64,000 bases of DNA from Clostridiales bacterium 1_7_47FAA (GTDB taxonomy: Bacteria; Bacillota; Clostridia; Lachnospirales; Lachnospiraceae). The notes below the pieces were generated by a model. It worked only from the letters and a program-made list of their open reading frames with translations. It was not told where the DNA came from and ran no database searches. The position numbers were made by a program, and so were the translations under genes. The DNA lies in the NCBI GenBank assembly GCA_000155435.1, contig DS990262.1, forward strand, positions 595,062-659,061, given 5' to 3'. Of this stretch, positions 8,817-18,689 are shown one piece after another (the first letter of the stretch is position 1; each line of letters begins with the position of its first letter).

Positions 8817-9602
8817 ATGAAGGTAGTAGTTTGCGCAAAGCAGGTTCCCAATACAAACGAAGTAAAGATTGACCCTGTAAAAGGAACATTAATCAGGGAC
8901 GGCGTGGAAAGCATCCTGAATCCGGATGATGCCAATGCGCTGGAGGAAGCCCTGAAACTGAAGGATGAATATGAGGATGTGACCGTTACCGTCATTTCCA
9001 TGGGCCCGCCCCAGGCGGAGGTCATGTTAAGGGAATGCCTGGCCATGGGAGCGGATGAGGCCATCCTTTTAAGCGGAAGGGAATTCGGTGGTTCTGATAC
9101 ATGGGCCACCTCCAATGCCATCTCCGCGGCCATAGAAAAAATAGGGGATTACGATATCATATTCGGAGGACGCCAGGCCATCGACGGGGATACGGCCCAG
9201 GTCGGCCCTCAGATTTCAGAAAAGCTTGGGATACCCCAGGTCACATATGTGCAGGACTTTAAACTGGAAGACGGGGCAGTGGTGGTCCAGAGGCAGCTGG
9301 AAGACGGATACGAGGTCATCCGGGTGCAGACCCCATGTTTCCTTACCGCTGTAAAGGAACTGAACAAGCCCAGATACATGACCATGAAGGGCATCTATGA
9401 GGCATACGACAAGGAAATCACGGTATGGGGATTCGGGGATGTGGATGTCCCACAGGAGAAAGTAGGGCTTAAGTCCTCGCCTACCAGGGTGTTCCGTTCA
9501 TTTACCCCGGCACCCAAGGGCGCAGGGACCGTGCTTGGCGGGACCCCTAAGGAACAGGTCGCTGCATTGATGGGCTGCCTGAAAGAAAAACACATTATCT
9601 AA
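8817..9602 (+). CDS. etfB: Electron transfer flavoprotein beta subunit
   Basis: 261 residues, as expected for EtfB. The N-terminus (MKVVVCAKQVPNTNEV) and the GGRQAIDGDTAQVGPQ adenine-nucleotide/flavin-binding segment are classic. EtfB pairs with EtfA to shuttle electrons between the acyl-CoA dehydrogenase and NADH, ferredoxin or a membrane acceptor. It lies 26 bp after the dehydrogenase gene and 14 bp before etfA, all under the sigma-54 promoter at 5949. In clostridia such EtfBA-dehydrogenase sets may couple enoyl-CoA reduction to ferredoxin reduction; that is possible here but not shown by the sequence alone. Confidence 0.96.
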   Translation: MKVVVCAKQVPNTNEVKIDPVKGTLIRDGVESILNPDDANALEEALKLKDEYEDVTVTVISMGPPQAEVMLRECLAMGADEAILLSGREFGGSDTWATSNAISAAIEKIGDYDIIFGGRQAIDGDTAQVGPQISEKLGIPQVTYVQDFKLEDGAVVVQRQLEDGYEVIRVQTPCFLTAVKELNKPRYMTMKGIYEAYDKEITVWGFGDVDVPQEKVGLKSSPTRVFRSFTPAPKGAGTVLGGTPKEQVAALMGCLKEKHII

Positions 9603-9616
9603 GTAGGAGGTAAGAC

Positions 9617-10624
9617 ATGGACTTAAGTCAATACAGGAATGTTTGGGTATTCGCAGAGCAGAGACAGGGAGTGATTACCCCTGTGGTAAAGGAACTTTTA
9701 GGAGAAGGCCGGAAGCTGGCCGGGGAGATAGGAACAGACGTATGCGCCGTCCTTCTGGGTAAGGACATCGGATATCTGGCAAAGGAGCTGATCCGCTTTG
9801 GCGCGGATAAGGTATATGTGGCTGACCATCCCCTGCTGGAAAATTATACAACGGACGCATACACCAAGGTAATCACGGATGCCATCCATGAATATAAACC
9901 GGAAATCGTGCTTTACGGCGCAACCCATATCGGCCGTGACCTGGCGCCAAGGATTGCGGCCAGGGTGAATACGGGGCTGACCGCGGATTGTACCAGGCTG
10001 GACATTGACCCTGAGGACAAAAAAATCATGCAGACCCGTCCCGCCTTTGGCGGCAACCTGATGGCCACCATCGTCTGCCCGGAACACCGTCCCCAGATGT
10101 CAACGGTGCGCCCCGGCGTCATGCAGAAGCTGGAGCCGGACGACAGCCGCCAGGGCCAGGTGGTGGATGTGGATGTGGAGCTGTCAGAAGCCGATATCAG
10201 GACAAAGGTACTTGAAATCGTGAAGAGCGCCAAGGAAATCGTATCCCTTACGGACGCGGACGTCATTGTATCCGGGGGACGCGGCCTGGGCAATCCCGAG
10301 GGCTTTGCGGTCATTAAGAAGCTGGCCGACGTGATGGGCGGCGTTGTAGGGGCTTCCAGGGCGGCTGTGGATGCTGGCTGGATTGATCATTCCCATCAGG
10401 TGGGACAGACCGGCACCACGGTAAAACCGAAGATTTATGTTGCGTGCGGCATATCCGGCGCAATCCAGCACTTGGCAGGAATGCAGTCATCTGATATCAT
10501 TATAGCAATAAACAAGAACCCAAGGGCTCCTATCTTTGAGGTGGCTGATTACGGCCTGGTAGGGGACCTGTATGAAATTGTCCCTATGATGGCGGAAGCG
10601 TTTGCAAATGAAAAAAACATATGA
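9617..10624 (+). CDS. etfA: Electron transfer flavoprotein alpha subunit
   Basis: 335 residues, the full length of EtfA. The C-terminal FAD-binding domain shows the hallmark run from [12 protein letters not shown] through [22 protein letters not shown], the GISGAIQH motif and [19 protein letters not shown]. It forms a heterodimer with EtfB and carries the FAD that docks onto the acyl-CoA dehydrogenase. A ribosome site (AGGAGG) precedes ATG 9617. Its last 17 nt overlap the start of the following adenylate-forming enzyme, so the two are likely translationally coupled, which is unusual for an etf operon and ties that enzyme to this pathway. Confidence 0.96.
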   Translation: MDLSQYRNVWVFAEQRQGVITPVVKELLGEGRKLAGEIGTDVCAVLLGKDIGYLAKELIRFGADKVYVADHPLLENYTTDAYTKVITDAIHEYKPEIVLYGATHIGRDLAPRIAARVNTGLTADCTRLDIDPEDKKIMQTRPAFGGNLMATIVCPEHRPQMSTVRPGVMQKLEPDDSRQGQVVDVDVELSEADIRTKVLEIVKSAKEIVSLTDADVIVSGGRGLGNPEGFAVIKKLADVMGGVVGASRAAVDAGWIDHSHQVGQTGTTVKPKIYVACGISGAIQHLAGMQSSDIIIAINKNPRAPIFEVADYGLVGDLYEIVPMMAEAFANEKNI

Positions 10625-12137
10625 TGATGGAAGCAGAGCTGAATATTTAAAAAAACACTGGGATGACATCATGGAACATCAGACGTTCTGTGATGTGTTC
10701 GCAGAGACAGCAGCACAATACCCTGACAGGACCGCCGTCCATGCGGACGGCAGGTCCGTGACCTACGGGGAACTCTTAAGGTGGTCTAATGCGGCTGCCG
10801 GCCGTCTTCTGAAAGACGGCGCTGTTAAGGAAGAAATCATTGCCGTGAACACAGGAAGGACCGCGGAAACCATTGCCGGTATCCTGGGTATTTGGAAGGC
10901 AGGCTGTGCATATGTGTATCTGGACAGGGCCTATCCAAAGGAAAGGAGTGAGAACATCATAAAGGAGTGCCGGTGCCGCTTCATCCTGGACAGCCGGTGG
11001 TGGGAGGAGATGGACAGGGAAATGATCCTGCCGGATATTAACTTATCTGAGAGGAACTGCCTGGCCCTGCTTATCTATACTTCAGGTTCCACCGCAAAGC
11101 CCAAGGGTGTCATGCTGGAACACCGGAACGTGATGGCCTCCGCCTATAACTTCACTGTGTTTGAAACAAGGCCCCATGAACGGTTCGGGGTATTCCCCGG
11201 ATTCGGGTTCGTGGCCGCGGTAAGCGATATATTTTCAACCTTAGCGGTCGGGGCAGCTAATTATATCATTCCGGGAACCATACGGAAGAATATAGTTGAA
11301 TTAGAAAAATTTTACAGAATGCATGGGATATGTATCACATTCCTTCCACCGCACATGGCCAGGAAGCTTCTGGCCATGGATCTGGAGGGAATCCCGCTCA
11401 GGCTGCTGCTGGTGGGCAGCGAGCCTGTGCGCAATCTGGATATAAGCAAGGCTCCATTTTGCATCTTTAACGTGTATGGGGCTTCTGAGATGTGTTCCAT
11501 GATATCCCACTATGAGATAAGGGATGCGGGAGGGAAGTCCGTGTATCCGGTGGGGATGCTGAATCATGGACTAAGGGGATATATTACGGATGAAGAGGGG
11601 AATCCGGTCCGTCCCGGTGAACCCGGTGAGCTGTGGCTGTCCGGCCATCAGGTGAGCCGGGGCTATTACGGCCTGCCTGAAATGACGCATGCCCATTATG
11701 TTCCGAATCCATTTTCACAGGAAACGGGCCATGAGCGGGTATTCAAGACCAACGATATCCTGAGGGAGCTTCCGGACGGGAACCTCCAGTATGTGTGCCG
11801 TAAGGATAATATGTTTAAGATCCGTGGGTTCCGGGTGGAGTCCGGGGCTGTGGAGACAGCGATCCTGGAATGCGGGGATGTAAAGGAAGCAGTGGTCAGG
11901 GCGTTTATGGACGACGGCGGCTGCAATATCCTCTGCGGATATTTTACGGCGGACCATAAGGTGGATGTAAAGGAACTGAAGGGAAAGCTGGCGGATAAGA
12001 TACCGTATTACATGATTCCCACCTGTCTGATACAGCTTGAGGCATTTCCAAGGAACATGAATTCAAAGATTGACAGGAAGGCCATCCTGCCGCCTGCGGA
12101 ACTGAACGACCATAAGCTTCTGGAAGAGTTGTATTGA
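10608..12137 (+). CDS. Adenylate-forming enzyme (ANL superfamily; stand-alone adenylation domain / acyl-CoA ligase-like)
   Basis: About 509 residues with all main ANL motifs: the P-loop-like [17 protein letters not shown], the aromatic-acid/GASE-type FNVYGASE, the hinge-region [14 protein letters not shown] with [15 protein letters not shown], and a C-terminal lysine in [12 protein letters not shown]. These enzymes make an acyl-adenylate and pass it to CoA or a carrier-protein thiol. The sequence looks more like an NRPS-type or D-alanine-ligase-like adenylation domain than a typical acetyl-CoA synthetase, but no carrier domain is fused or nearby. ATG 10608 (GGAAG upstream) overlaps etfA by 17 nt; a TTG at 10602 is an alternative. 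A role in activating the pathway substrate, parallel to the CoA-transferase, is inference. Confidence 0.8.
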   Translation: MKKTYDDGSRAEYLKKHWDDIMEHQTFCDVFAETAAQYPDRTAVHADGRSVTYGELLRWSNAAAGRLLKDGAVKEEIIAVNTGRTAETIAGILGIWKAGCAYVYLDRAYPKERSENIIKECRCRFILDSRWWEEMDREMILPDINLSERNCLALLIYTSGSTAKPKGVMLEHRNVMASAYNFTVFETRPHERFGVFPGFGFVAAVSDIFSTLAVGAANYIIPGTIRKNIVELEKFYRMHGICITFLPPHMARKLLAMDLEGIPLRLLLVGSEPVRNLDISKAPFCIFNVYGASEMCSMISHYEIRDAGGKSVYPVGMLNHGLRGYITDEEGNPVRPGEPGELWLSGHQVSRGYYGLPEMTHAHYVPNPFSQETGHERVFKTNDILRELPDGNLQYVCRKDNMFKIRGFRVESGAVETAILECGDVKEAVVRAFMDDGGCNILCGYFTADHKVDVKELKGKLADKIPYYMIPTCLIQLEAFPRNMNSKIDRKAILPPAELNDHKLLEELY

Positions 12138-12141
12138 AAAC

Positions 12142-12158
12142 CGCCCGCGCAGGGCGGG
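12142..12158. other. GC-rich hairpin between convergent genes
   Basis: CCGCCC-N5-GGGCGG lies 5 nt after the ligase stop, between two convergent genes. No T-tract is present on either side, so terminator function is uncertain. Confidence 0.4.
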
Positions 12159-12189
12159 GAGGCGGATTCCGGACCGTAAGCCGTCTGTC

Positions 12190-13020
12190 CTACAGGAACA
12201 GACAGTCCCCCACCCCCATGTAAACCGTTTCCAGCTCCCCGTCCTCTTCCATGGCCCTGCAGAACCCCTCTCCTGAGCAATGGTTGAACCCCAGCAGCCG
12301 GATACCCATCCCTTTTATCTCAGCAATGGTCTTAGCAATCCGCTCCGGGCCGGCCTTTACCAGGTGGGTGCCGCCGATCACGGCCCGGATGGGCTGGCTG
12401 AACCGTTCCCTGACCGTGTCCAGTATATTAAGGATTCCGGGATGGCTGCATCCCACAATCACAATCAATTCCCCATTTTCTTCCAGAATAAGGCATATCT
12501 CATCCTGAAAATAATCCTGTACCCATGTGCCCTGCTCCCGCAGGACAAACCGTTTTGGGATTGTCTCAAAGGCGCGCCGCCTGCCGATCCCGCCCATGAC
12601 CCAGCAGCCCTGGGCCAGGGGAACCAGACCGTCACATTCCATGTGGCGGATTTTGTTTTCTTTTAAAAATGCCGCGTCAAAACCGGTTCCCAGGCAGGCG
12701 GCCTTGGTTTTGCCGAGGGAATATTTTTCGGAAAAGAATCCTTTTCCTGTTGCCAGCGGGCATGACAGGCCATTCTTTACAAATTCCCGGTATCCGCCTC
12801 CATGGTCATAGTGTCCGTGGCTGCACACCCCGTAGTCAATCCGCTCCGGACGGATGTTCAGACGGACTGCATTTTCATAGGTGTGTTTCCCCTGCCCAAA
12901 GTCAAAGAGTATGCTGGTGTATCCTGTTTCTATGTACAGGGAAAGCCCGTGCTCGGCTGTCAGGTCTTTCCTCTCACCATTCTGGTTATCCATCAGTGCC
13001 ACAATCCGGATGTTCCCCAT
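12190..13020 (-). CDS. Metallo-beta-lactamase-fold hydrolase (RFA-P synthase-like)
   Basis: 276 residues with the metal-binding motif HGHYDH near residue 68, a further conserved GCSHPG histidine, and C-terminal NHCSG. The order GCSHPGI...GGTHL...NHCSGE is typical of the family annotated as 7,8-dihydropterin-6-yl-methyl-4-(beta-D-ribofuranosyl)aminobenzene 5'-phosphate synthase (MJ0301 type). In bacteria the true substrate of this family is mostly unknown. It is a cytosolic monocistronic gene with its own promoter (13067-13094, minus strand) and an AGGAGG site before the ATG. It converges on the ligase gene and is unlikely to be part of the sigma-54 block. Confidence 0.85.
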   Translation of the reverse strand: MGNIRIVALMDNQNGERKDLTAEHGLSLYIETGYTSILFDFGQGKHTYENAVRLNIRPERIDYGVCSHGHYDHGGGYREFVKNGLSCPLATGKGFFSEKYSLGKTKAACLGTGFDAAFLKENKIRHMECDGLVPLAQGCWVMGGIGRRRAFETIPKRFVLREQGTWVQDYFQDEICLILEENGELIVIVGCSHPGILNILDTVRERFSQPIRAVIGGTHLVKAGPERIAKTIAEIKGMGIRLLGFNHCSGEGFCRAMEEDGELETVYMGVGDCLFL

Positions 13021-13066
13021 CTTTTTATCCTCCTAAAGCTAATGTGCTTATAATGATCCTGATATG

Positions 13067-13094
13067 ATTATATCATGGCATCCGCGTCTGGCAA
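13067..13094 (-). promoter_or_regulatory. Promoter of the MBL-fold gene
   Basis: Reading on the minus strand: TTGCCA, 16-nt spacer, TATAAT, about 45 nt before the start codon. Confidence 0.75.
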
Positions 13095-13190
13095 GCATAT
13101 ATGCCCCATCCTTCTTTTGGCATATGAGGAAGGAGACTGGCATTGTAACAGAAATTCCCACAATATTTCAAGAAAAAAGTAAGGAAAACC

Positions 13191-13219
13191 TTGATATATT
13201 ATGTTAGAATAGGTATTAA
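13191..13219 (+). promoter_or_regulatory. Promoter of the two-component/envelope module
   Basis: TTGATA, 17-nt spacer, TATTAA, about 70 nt before the response-regulator start. TAGAAT at 13205 is an alternative -10. No other promoter-like sequence was noted before 23193, consistent with a long transcript. Confidence 0.55.
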
Positions 13220-13287
13220 GCCACGGTGCGGCATAAAACAGGTGCCGTCCGGCATACATATAAGTTAACGTAAGAGGAGGGGACGTC

Positions 13288-13992
13288 ATGCCCGATATTA
13301 ATATTCTGGTTGTAGATGATGAAAAAGAGATTGCGGATCTGATTGAAATATATCTTGTCAGCGATGGTTATAAAGTGTTTAAGGCGGAGAACGCTGCAAG
13401 GGGGCTGGAAATCCTTGCCAAGGAGGATATCCATCTGGTGCTCCTGGATATCATGATGCCTGGAATGAACGGACTGGAGATGTGCAAGAAGATCAGGGAG
13501 AACAATAACATCCCCATCATCATGCTCAGCGCCAAGTCCACGGACCTGGACAAGATACTGGGGCTGGGAACCGGGGCGGACGACTATGTGGTGAAGCCGT
13601 TCAACCCGCTGGAACTGACGGCCAGGGTCAAGTCCCACCTGCGCCGCTATACCCAGCTCAACCCCAACAGCGCCTCCCAGGACAAGGCCAACAATGAAAT
13701 CACCATCAAGGGAATGATCATCAATAAGGATAACCACAAGGTGATTGTGGACGATGAGGAGATTAAGCTTACCCCCATTGAATTTGATATCCTGTATCTT
13801 CTGGCATCCAATCCGGGCAAGGTATTCAGCACGGATGAGATTTTTGAACGTGTATGGAATGAGAAGGTTTATGAGGCCAACAACACGGTCATGGTACATA
13901 TCAGGCGCCTGAGGGGCAAGATGAAGGAAGACACCAGACAGAATAAAATCATCACCACGGTGTGGGGAGTAGGATACAAAATTGAAAAGTGA
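13288..13992 (+). CDS. OmpR/PhoB-family response regulator
   Basis: 234 residues. The N-terminal receiver has the acidic pair in VVDDEKE, the phospho-acceptor Asp in LLDIMMPG, and the conserved Thr/Ser (MLSAKS) and Lys (VVKPF) positions. The C-terminal winged-helix DNA-binding domain (about 135-232) ends in the VWGVGYKIEK motif. It closely resembles VanR-type regulators. The histidine kinase gene overlaps its end. It heads a collinear run of eight genes encoding membrane and export functions, so it probably controls that module, perhaps including itself. An AGGAGG site precedes ATG 13288. Confidence 0.95.
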   Translation: MPDINILVVDDEKEIADLIEIYLVSDGYKVFKAENAARGLEILAKEDIHLVLLDIMMPGMNGLEMCKKIRENNNIPIIMLSAKSTDLDKILGLGTGADDYVVKPFNPLELTARVKSHLRRYTQLNPNSASQDKANNEITIKGMIINKDNHKVIVDDEEIKLTPIEFDILYLLASNPGKVFSTDEIFERVWNEKVYEANNTVMVHIRRLRGKMKEDTRQNKIITTVWGVGYKIEK

Positions 13993-15118
13993 TATGAACA
14001 GGCGTTACCACACGCGGGTCATAACCAATATCATATACAGCGCCATTATTTCCTGTCTGGTGGAGATATTCCTGGTGACCAATGTTTCCATGATTGCCAG
14101 GTACATGGAGGAGTCGGGAAGGATGAACGGCCTGATCCAGGCGGTGCTCGGCTACCATGTGGCGGTGGTGCTGGTCTATGTCATATCCGGCCTGGTGCTG
14201 TTTGCGGTGACGTTCATGATCCTTCAGGAACCATATATCCGCTATATCAGTAAGATTTCCGATGCGGTCCAGAGCATTTCCGAGGGGAACCTGAACACCA
14301 CCATTGATGTGATTGGCGATGATGAGTTTTCCAGCATGGCAGCCAACCTGAATAAGATGGTGGAGGATATCCAGGTGCTGATGGACAAGGAGCGGGAATC
14401 CGAGCGCACCAAGAATGAGCTGATAACCAATGTGGCCCATGACCTGAGGACGCCGCTGACCTCCATCATCGGATATCTGGAACTGCTGGCAGGCAATACC
14501 AAGATACCTGCGGACATGCAGCACAAGTACATAGAGATTGCCTACGGCAAGGCAAGGCGCCTGGAAAAACTGATAGAAGACCTGTTTGGGTTTACAAAGC
14601 TTAATTACGGCAAGATTTCCATGCATGTGGCGCAGGTGGACGTGGTGAAGCTCCTGGGCCAGCTTCTGGAAGAGGCCTATCCGAATTTTGTGGAAAAGAA
14701 CCTGTCCTACGACCTTCAGAGCAACATCCCGGCCAAGATCATCACGGCGGACGGCAACCTCCTGGCCCGGCTGTTCGATAACCTGATTGGCAATGCCATC
14801 AAGTACGGGGCGGACGGAAAGCGGGTGCTGGTGAAGATCCATGGGGATGATGATGTGGTGACGGTTTCCGTGACCAACTATGGATATGTGATCCCGCCGG
14901 ACGAGCTTCCGCTGATTTTTAATAAGTTTTACCGTGTGGAGCAGTCGCGCTCCAGCAGCACGGGAGGCACCGGGCTGGGACTGGCGATTGCAAAAGAGAT
15001 TGTGGATATGCATGGAGGCACCATCCAGGTGGCCAGTGATTTAAACGGAACCGTGTTCACCGTGAAGCTGCAGGTGCATTTTGATATCAACAAAGAGAAT
15101 TTCGGAACAATCAGCTGA
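13982..15118 (+). CDS. VanS-like sensor histidine kinase
   Basis: 378 residues with two N-terminal membrane segments (about 14-36 and 60-82) enclosing a short extracytoplasmic loop. A HAMP-like linker follows, then the H-box (LITNVAHDLRTPLTS) and an HATPase domain ending in GTGLGLAIAKEIV. The small outer loop suggests sensing within or near the membrane. It overlaps the response-regulator gene by 11 nt. TTG 13982 has AGGA 7 nt upstream; ATG 13994 starts one base after the regulator stop and is the alternative. It phosphorylates the regulator encoded at 13288. The signal is unknown; the neighbours suggest envelope or membrane stress. Confidence 0.93.
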   Translation: MKSDMNRRYHTRVITNIIYSAIISCLVEIFLVTNVSMIARYMEESGRMNGLIQAVLGYHVAVVLVYVISGLVLFAVTFMILQEPYIRYISKISDAVQSISEGNLNTTIDVIGDDEFSSMAANLNKMVEDIQVLMDKERESERTKNELITNVAHDLRTPLTSIIGYLELLAGNTKIPADMQHKYIEIAYGKARRLEKLIEDLFGFTKLNYGKISMHVAQVDVVKLLGQLLEEAYPNFVEKNLSYDLQSNIPAKIITADGNLLARLFDNLIGNAIKYGADGKRVLVKIHGDDDVVTVSVTNYGYVIPPDELPLIFNKFYRVEQSRSSSTGGTGLGLAIAKEIVDMHGGTIQVASDLNGTVFTVKLQVHFDINKENFGTIS

Positions 15119-15135
15119 CATTAATGGAGAATACA

Positions 15136-17727
15136 ATGAGGACTTGTAATATGAGGATATTTCCCAGGAATATGAAAAGGGCGCTGAAAAGCTCCCTTTT
15201 TGGCTTACTGCTGGCTGCCGCCATGACGGTCCAGGCCTTTGGGGCGGACATCCAGGCAATGGATGGGATGACGGATATGACGGCAGACGGCACAGGGGCA
15301 GGGCAGTACGGGGAGCCGGGGCAGGGTACGGATGGAACCGGGGAACTGACGGACGCCCCTGTCACCCTTGATGTGGTTTACGGGTATAAGAATATTGCCA
15401 AGAGCGGACGTTTCCTTCCGCTGCACATGGAACTGGGCAATCGGACGGACCAGGTATTTAAGGGGACGCTGTGCGTGCTGGCCATGGAGAGCGACATGCA
15501 GGGCTATTCCATGGACATGGACTACGATGTCTACCGTTACGAGTATCCGGTGGAAATCCCGGCCATGGGCAGCCTCACGCAGATGCGCAGCGTGTCCTTG
15601 GGCAACCGGGTGGATCAGATGTATATCCGTCTTCTGGATGAATCCGGAAAGGAAGTGACGCGCAAGCGCCTGAAGCTGAACCTGAATAAGGACACTGCCG
15701 AGCTTTTTATCGGCGTGCTCAGTGACAACCCGGAGAAGCTTCTGTACATGGGAGGCGCAGGCATTAATTACAGCACACTGCGCACCAGGTCCATAGAGAT
15801 GACCGCGGCATCCCTTCCCTCCAGTGAACTGGGGCTGGACCAGCTGGACGTGCTCCTGATAACGGACTTTGATACGGGAAGCCTGTCAGGGCAGCAGGTT
15901 ACGGCTGTGTGGGAATGGGTCCAGAAGGGCGGCGTCCTGCTCATTGGGACGGGTGGACGCGGGGAGGAGACACTCCGCGCATTTGCCGGCGAGATCCTGG
16001 AACAGCCGGTGCCGCAGCCGGACCAGTATGTGATTAACATGGGAGTGGAATATGCGGTAGACGGGCCGGAGGGCGCGTCCATTCCCCTGACCTGTACCGA
16101 GGTGTGGCTCAAAGGCGGGAGCGAGGTGCTGGCCAGCGACGAACTGTCCGTGATTTCATCCGTGTCCGTGGGTAAGGGAATGGTGGCCGTGTCCATGTAT
16201 GATTTTGTGGACATAGAGGGGTTCTGCCAGGACAACATTTCCTATATTGACCATCTTTTCACCAGCCTGCTGGGGGAGAACCGGATCAATTCCCTGAGCA
16301 GCGGCATGGACGGAAGCACATCCAGCCTGTATTGGTCCGTCCAGTCCCTGATTAACACGGGGAATCTGAGCAAGATCCCAAAGGTGGGGCTGTATGTGAC
16401 CCTGGCCATTGCCTATGTGGTGCTGGCAGGGCCGGGCTTATATTTCTTCATGAAGCACCGGGGGATGCTCCGGTACTACCAGCCCTCCGTGGCAGTCCTT
16501 TCCCTGTGCTGTACCGGAATGGTGCTTCTCATGGGAATGACCACCAGGTTCACAGGGCCATTCTTTACCTACGCATCCATTAAAGATACGGACACGGACA
16601 ATGTGTCTGAGACCACCTTCATCAACATGAGGGCGCCCTATAACAAGTCCTATTCCGTGAAGCTGAACCAGGAGTATACGCTTTACCCCCTGACAGGCAA
16701 TACATACTACAGTATGTCACCCATACCGAAGTTCACGGGCGAGGAGGAGCCTTCCATTACCATCCATTACGGCGATGAGGATACCGGGATCCGGTCTGAT
16801 AACGTGGGGGCGTTCAACTCCAAGTTCTTCATGCTGGAACGCCATATGGAGAATGATAAGAAGGAAGGCTTCACCGGCAATATAAATTCCTTTGACGGTA
16901 AGGTGACAGGGACCCTGACCAACCACTACGGCCAGGCGGTTGAGGATGTGGCGGTGCTCCTTTACAACCAGATGATATTCGTGGGGCACATGGACCCGGG
17001 CGAGACCGTGGAACTGGATGACCTCAAGACTCTCTACGGGGCCACCAACTTCGGGTATGCCATGGCGGAACAGATTACAGGGGCTTCACGGTATAAGGAA
17101 GATAAGGATATCGAGGATACAGCCTACGTGGAGGCGCTGGAGAGGACCAACCTGCTGTCCTTTTATATGGGCAACTACCTGACCGGCTACCATTCGGAGG
17201 CCAGGATCGTGGCGTTCAGCAAGGACAAGGAAGAGACAGGGTTCCTGCGGTCCTCCGGCTATGAGACTTACGGGACCACCCTCCTGACGTCTTCCGTTGA
17301 TGTGAATTATGAAAAGGACGGCATGGTATACCAGTCAGCCATGCAGAAGCAGCCCAACGTGCTGTCCGGCGAATACTATGCGCAGAACAATACCATGTAC
17401 GGCCTGACGCCTGTGATGCTGGAATATTACCTGGGCAACAATATAGAGGTGGATAAGCTGGATTTCTACCACTTAAGCGACGAGGTGGCGGAGAGCATGC
17501 GCTACTATTACACGGTTCCGTTCAGCGGCAAGATGTATTTCTATAACTATAATACGGGAAATTACGATTCCATGGACACGGGCGTTACGGAATTTGACAG
17601 GGACATGCTGGAGCCGTACCTGTCGCCCGGCAATACGCTGACGGTCAAGTATGTGTATGATTCCTCAGGCGACTATACCTGGAATATCATGCTGCCTGTC
17701 CTGGCTGTCACAGGGAGGAGTAAATAA
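15136..17727 (+). CDS. Large exported membrane-anchored protein of an ABC-2 export module
   Basis: About 863 residues; I do not recognise a named family. An N-terminal signal peptide (positive stretch, then SLFGLLLAAAMTVQAFGA) is followed by a large extracytoplasmic beta-rich region. A segment near residues 225-290 (VLLITDFDTGSLS, GGVLLIGTGGRGEE) looks like a class I amidotransferase-like fold without catalytic residues. Two membrane helices lie near 415-470, followed by another long outer domain and a C-terminal hydrophobic tail. The gene overlaps the ABC ATPase start by one base (TAATG), which together with the permease gene argues for one membrane complex. ATG 15136 has GGAGA at good spacing; ATGs at 15124 and 15151 are alternatives. 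Confidence 0.75.
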   Translation: MRTCNMRIFPRNMKRALKSSLFGLLLAAAMTVQAFGADIQAMDGMTDMTADGTGAGQYGEPGQGTDGTGELTDAPVTLDVVYGYKNIAKSGRFLPLHMELGNRTDQVFKGTLCVLAMESDMQGYSMDMDYDVYRYEYPVEIPAMGSLTQMRSVSLGNRVDQMYIRLLDESGKEVTRKRLKLNLNKDTAELFIGVLSDNPEKLLYMGGAGINYSTLRTRSIEMTAASLPSSELGLDQLDVLLITDFDTGSLSGQQVTAVWEWVQKGGVLLIGTGGRGEETLRAFAGEILEQPVPQPDQYVINMGVEYAVDGPEGASIPLTCTEVWLKGGSEVLASDELSVISSVSVGKGMVAVSMYDFVDIEGFCQDNISYIDHLFTSLLGENRINSLSSGMDGSTSSLYWSVQSLINTGNLSKIPKVGLYVTLAIAYVVLAGPGLYFFMKHRGMLRYYQPSVAVLSLCCTGMVLLMGMTTRFTGPFFTYASIKDTDTDNVSETTFINMRAPYNKSYSVKLNQEYTLYPLTGNTYYSMSPIPKFTGEEEPSITIHYGDEDTGIRSDNVGAFNSKFFMLERHMENDKKEGFTGNINSFDGKVTGTLTNHYGQAVEDVAVLLYNQMIFVGHMDPGETVELDDLKTLYGATNFGYAMAEQITGASRYKEDKDIEDTAYVEALERTNLLSFYMGNYLTGYHSEARIVAFSKDKEETGFLRSSGYETYGTTLLTSSVDVNYEKDGMVYQSAMQKQPNVLSGEYYAQNNTMYGLTPVMLEYYLGNNIEVDKLDFYHLSDEVAESMRYYYTVPFSGKMYFYNYNTGNYDSMDTGVTEFDRDMLEPYLSPGNTLTVKYVYDSSGDYTWNIMLPVLAVTGRSK

Positions 17728-18689
17728 TGCTGGAGATTAAAGGATTACACAAGATATACGGCAAATACCACGCATTGAGCGGCCTGGACATGAACGTGGC
17801 AACAGGGGCGCTGTACGGGTTCGTGGGACCTAACGGCGCGGGAAAGACAACCACCATCAAGATAATGACAGGCCTTCTTCCGGCGGAAGAGGGAAAGATT
17901 ACCATAGACGGCATAGACGCCCTCTCAAACCTGAAGGCCCTGAAGGCCAGGATTGGATATGTGCCTGACTTTTTCGGCGTATATGATAACCTGACCGTGT
18001 CGGAGTACATGGAATTTTTCGCATCCTGCCATCATATGGACGGACTGGTGGCAAGGAAACGCTACACCGCCCTGTTGGAGCAGGTGGGCCTGGAAGACAA
18101 GCTGGACTTTTATGTGGATGGCCTTTCCAGGGGAATGAAACAAAGGCTCTGCCTTGCCAGGGCATTGATCCATGACCCGTCCATACTGATACTGGATGAA
18201 CCCACCTCGGGCCTGGACCCAAGGACCAGGTTTGAGTTTAAGGAAATACTGTCCGAACTGCAGGAAAGCGGCAAGACCATTGTAATCAGTTCCCACGTGC
18301 TGTCCGAACTGTCCGAGCTGTGTACGGATATCGGCATCATCGACCAGGGCAGGATGGTGCTGGAGGGGAATATCGACGATATCCTGTCCAGGGTCAATAC
18401 CTCCAATCCCCTTGTCATATCCGTGTTCAGCAATGTGGAGAAGGCCCTGGCTATCTTGAAGAGCCACCCCTGCGTGCAGACCATCTCCCTGAGGGAACAG
18501 GACATCTGCGTGCGTTTTTCAGGGGATGCCCAGGATGAGGCGCTGCTGCTGCAGCAATTGATTGACAGCGACGTGCTGGTCAACGGGTTTACCAGGGAAA
18601 AGGGAAGCCTGGAATCCGTGTTCATGCAGCTGACGGAACATGAAGAAGAAAGGGTGGTGTTGTCCTATGATGCGGAATCCGGTTTTTAG
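17727..18689 (+). CDS. ABC transporter ATP-binding protein (ABC-2 export type)
   Basis: 320 residues. Walker A (GPNGAGKTT) is near residue 35, the signature (LSRGMKQRLCLARAL) near 133, and Walker B with D-loop (ILILDEPTSGLDP) near 155. A C-terminal extension of about 90 residues is typical of CcmA/NatA-like exporters. It hydrolyses ATP to drive the permease encoded by the overlapping downstream gene. GGGAGGAG lies before the ATG, and the start overlaps the stop of the exported-protein gene. The cargo is unknown. GldA-like gliding-motility ATPases and antibiotic exporters share this architecture, so no specific function can be given. Confidence 0.93.
   Translation: MLEIKGLHKIYGKYHALSGLDMNVATGALYGFVGPNGAGKTTTIKIMTGLLPAEEGKITIDGIDALSNLKALKARIGYVPDFFGVYDNLTVSEYMEFFASCHHMDGLVARKRYTALLEQVGLEDKLDFYVDGLSRGMKQRLCLARALIHDPSILILDEPTSGLDPRTRFEFKEILSELQESGKTIVISSHVLSELSELCTDIGIIDQGRMVLEGNIDDILSRVNTSNPLVISVFSNVEKALAILKSHPCVQTISLREQDICVRFSGDAQDEALLLQQLIDSDVLVNGFTREKGSLESVFMQLTEHEEERVVLSYDAESGF

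Noticed and set aside
1-12137. Bile-acid (bai) operon, because of SDR, BaiCD-like flavoenzyme and CoA-transferase
   Set aside because: The CoA-transferase is class I, not the BaiF class III type; GntP, Etf and sigma-54 control do not fit, and BaiB/BaiE-like genes are absent.
13952-15013. Long antisense open frame over the histidine kinase gene
   Set aside because: Shadow of the kinase; histidine-rich nonsense translation.
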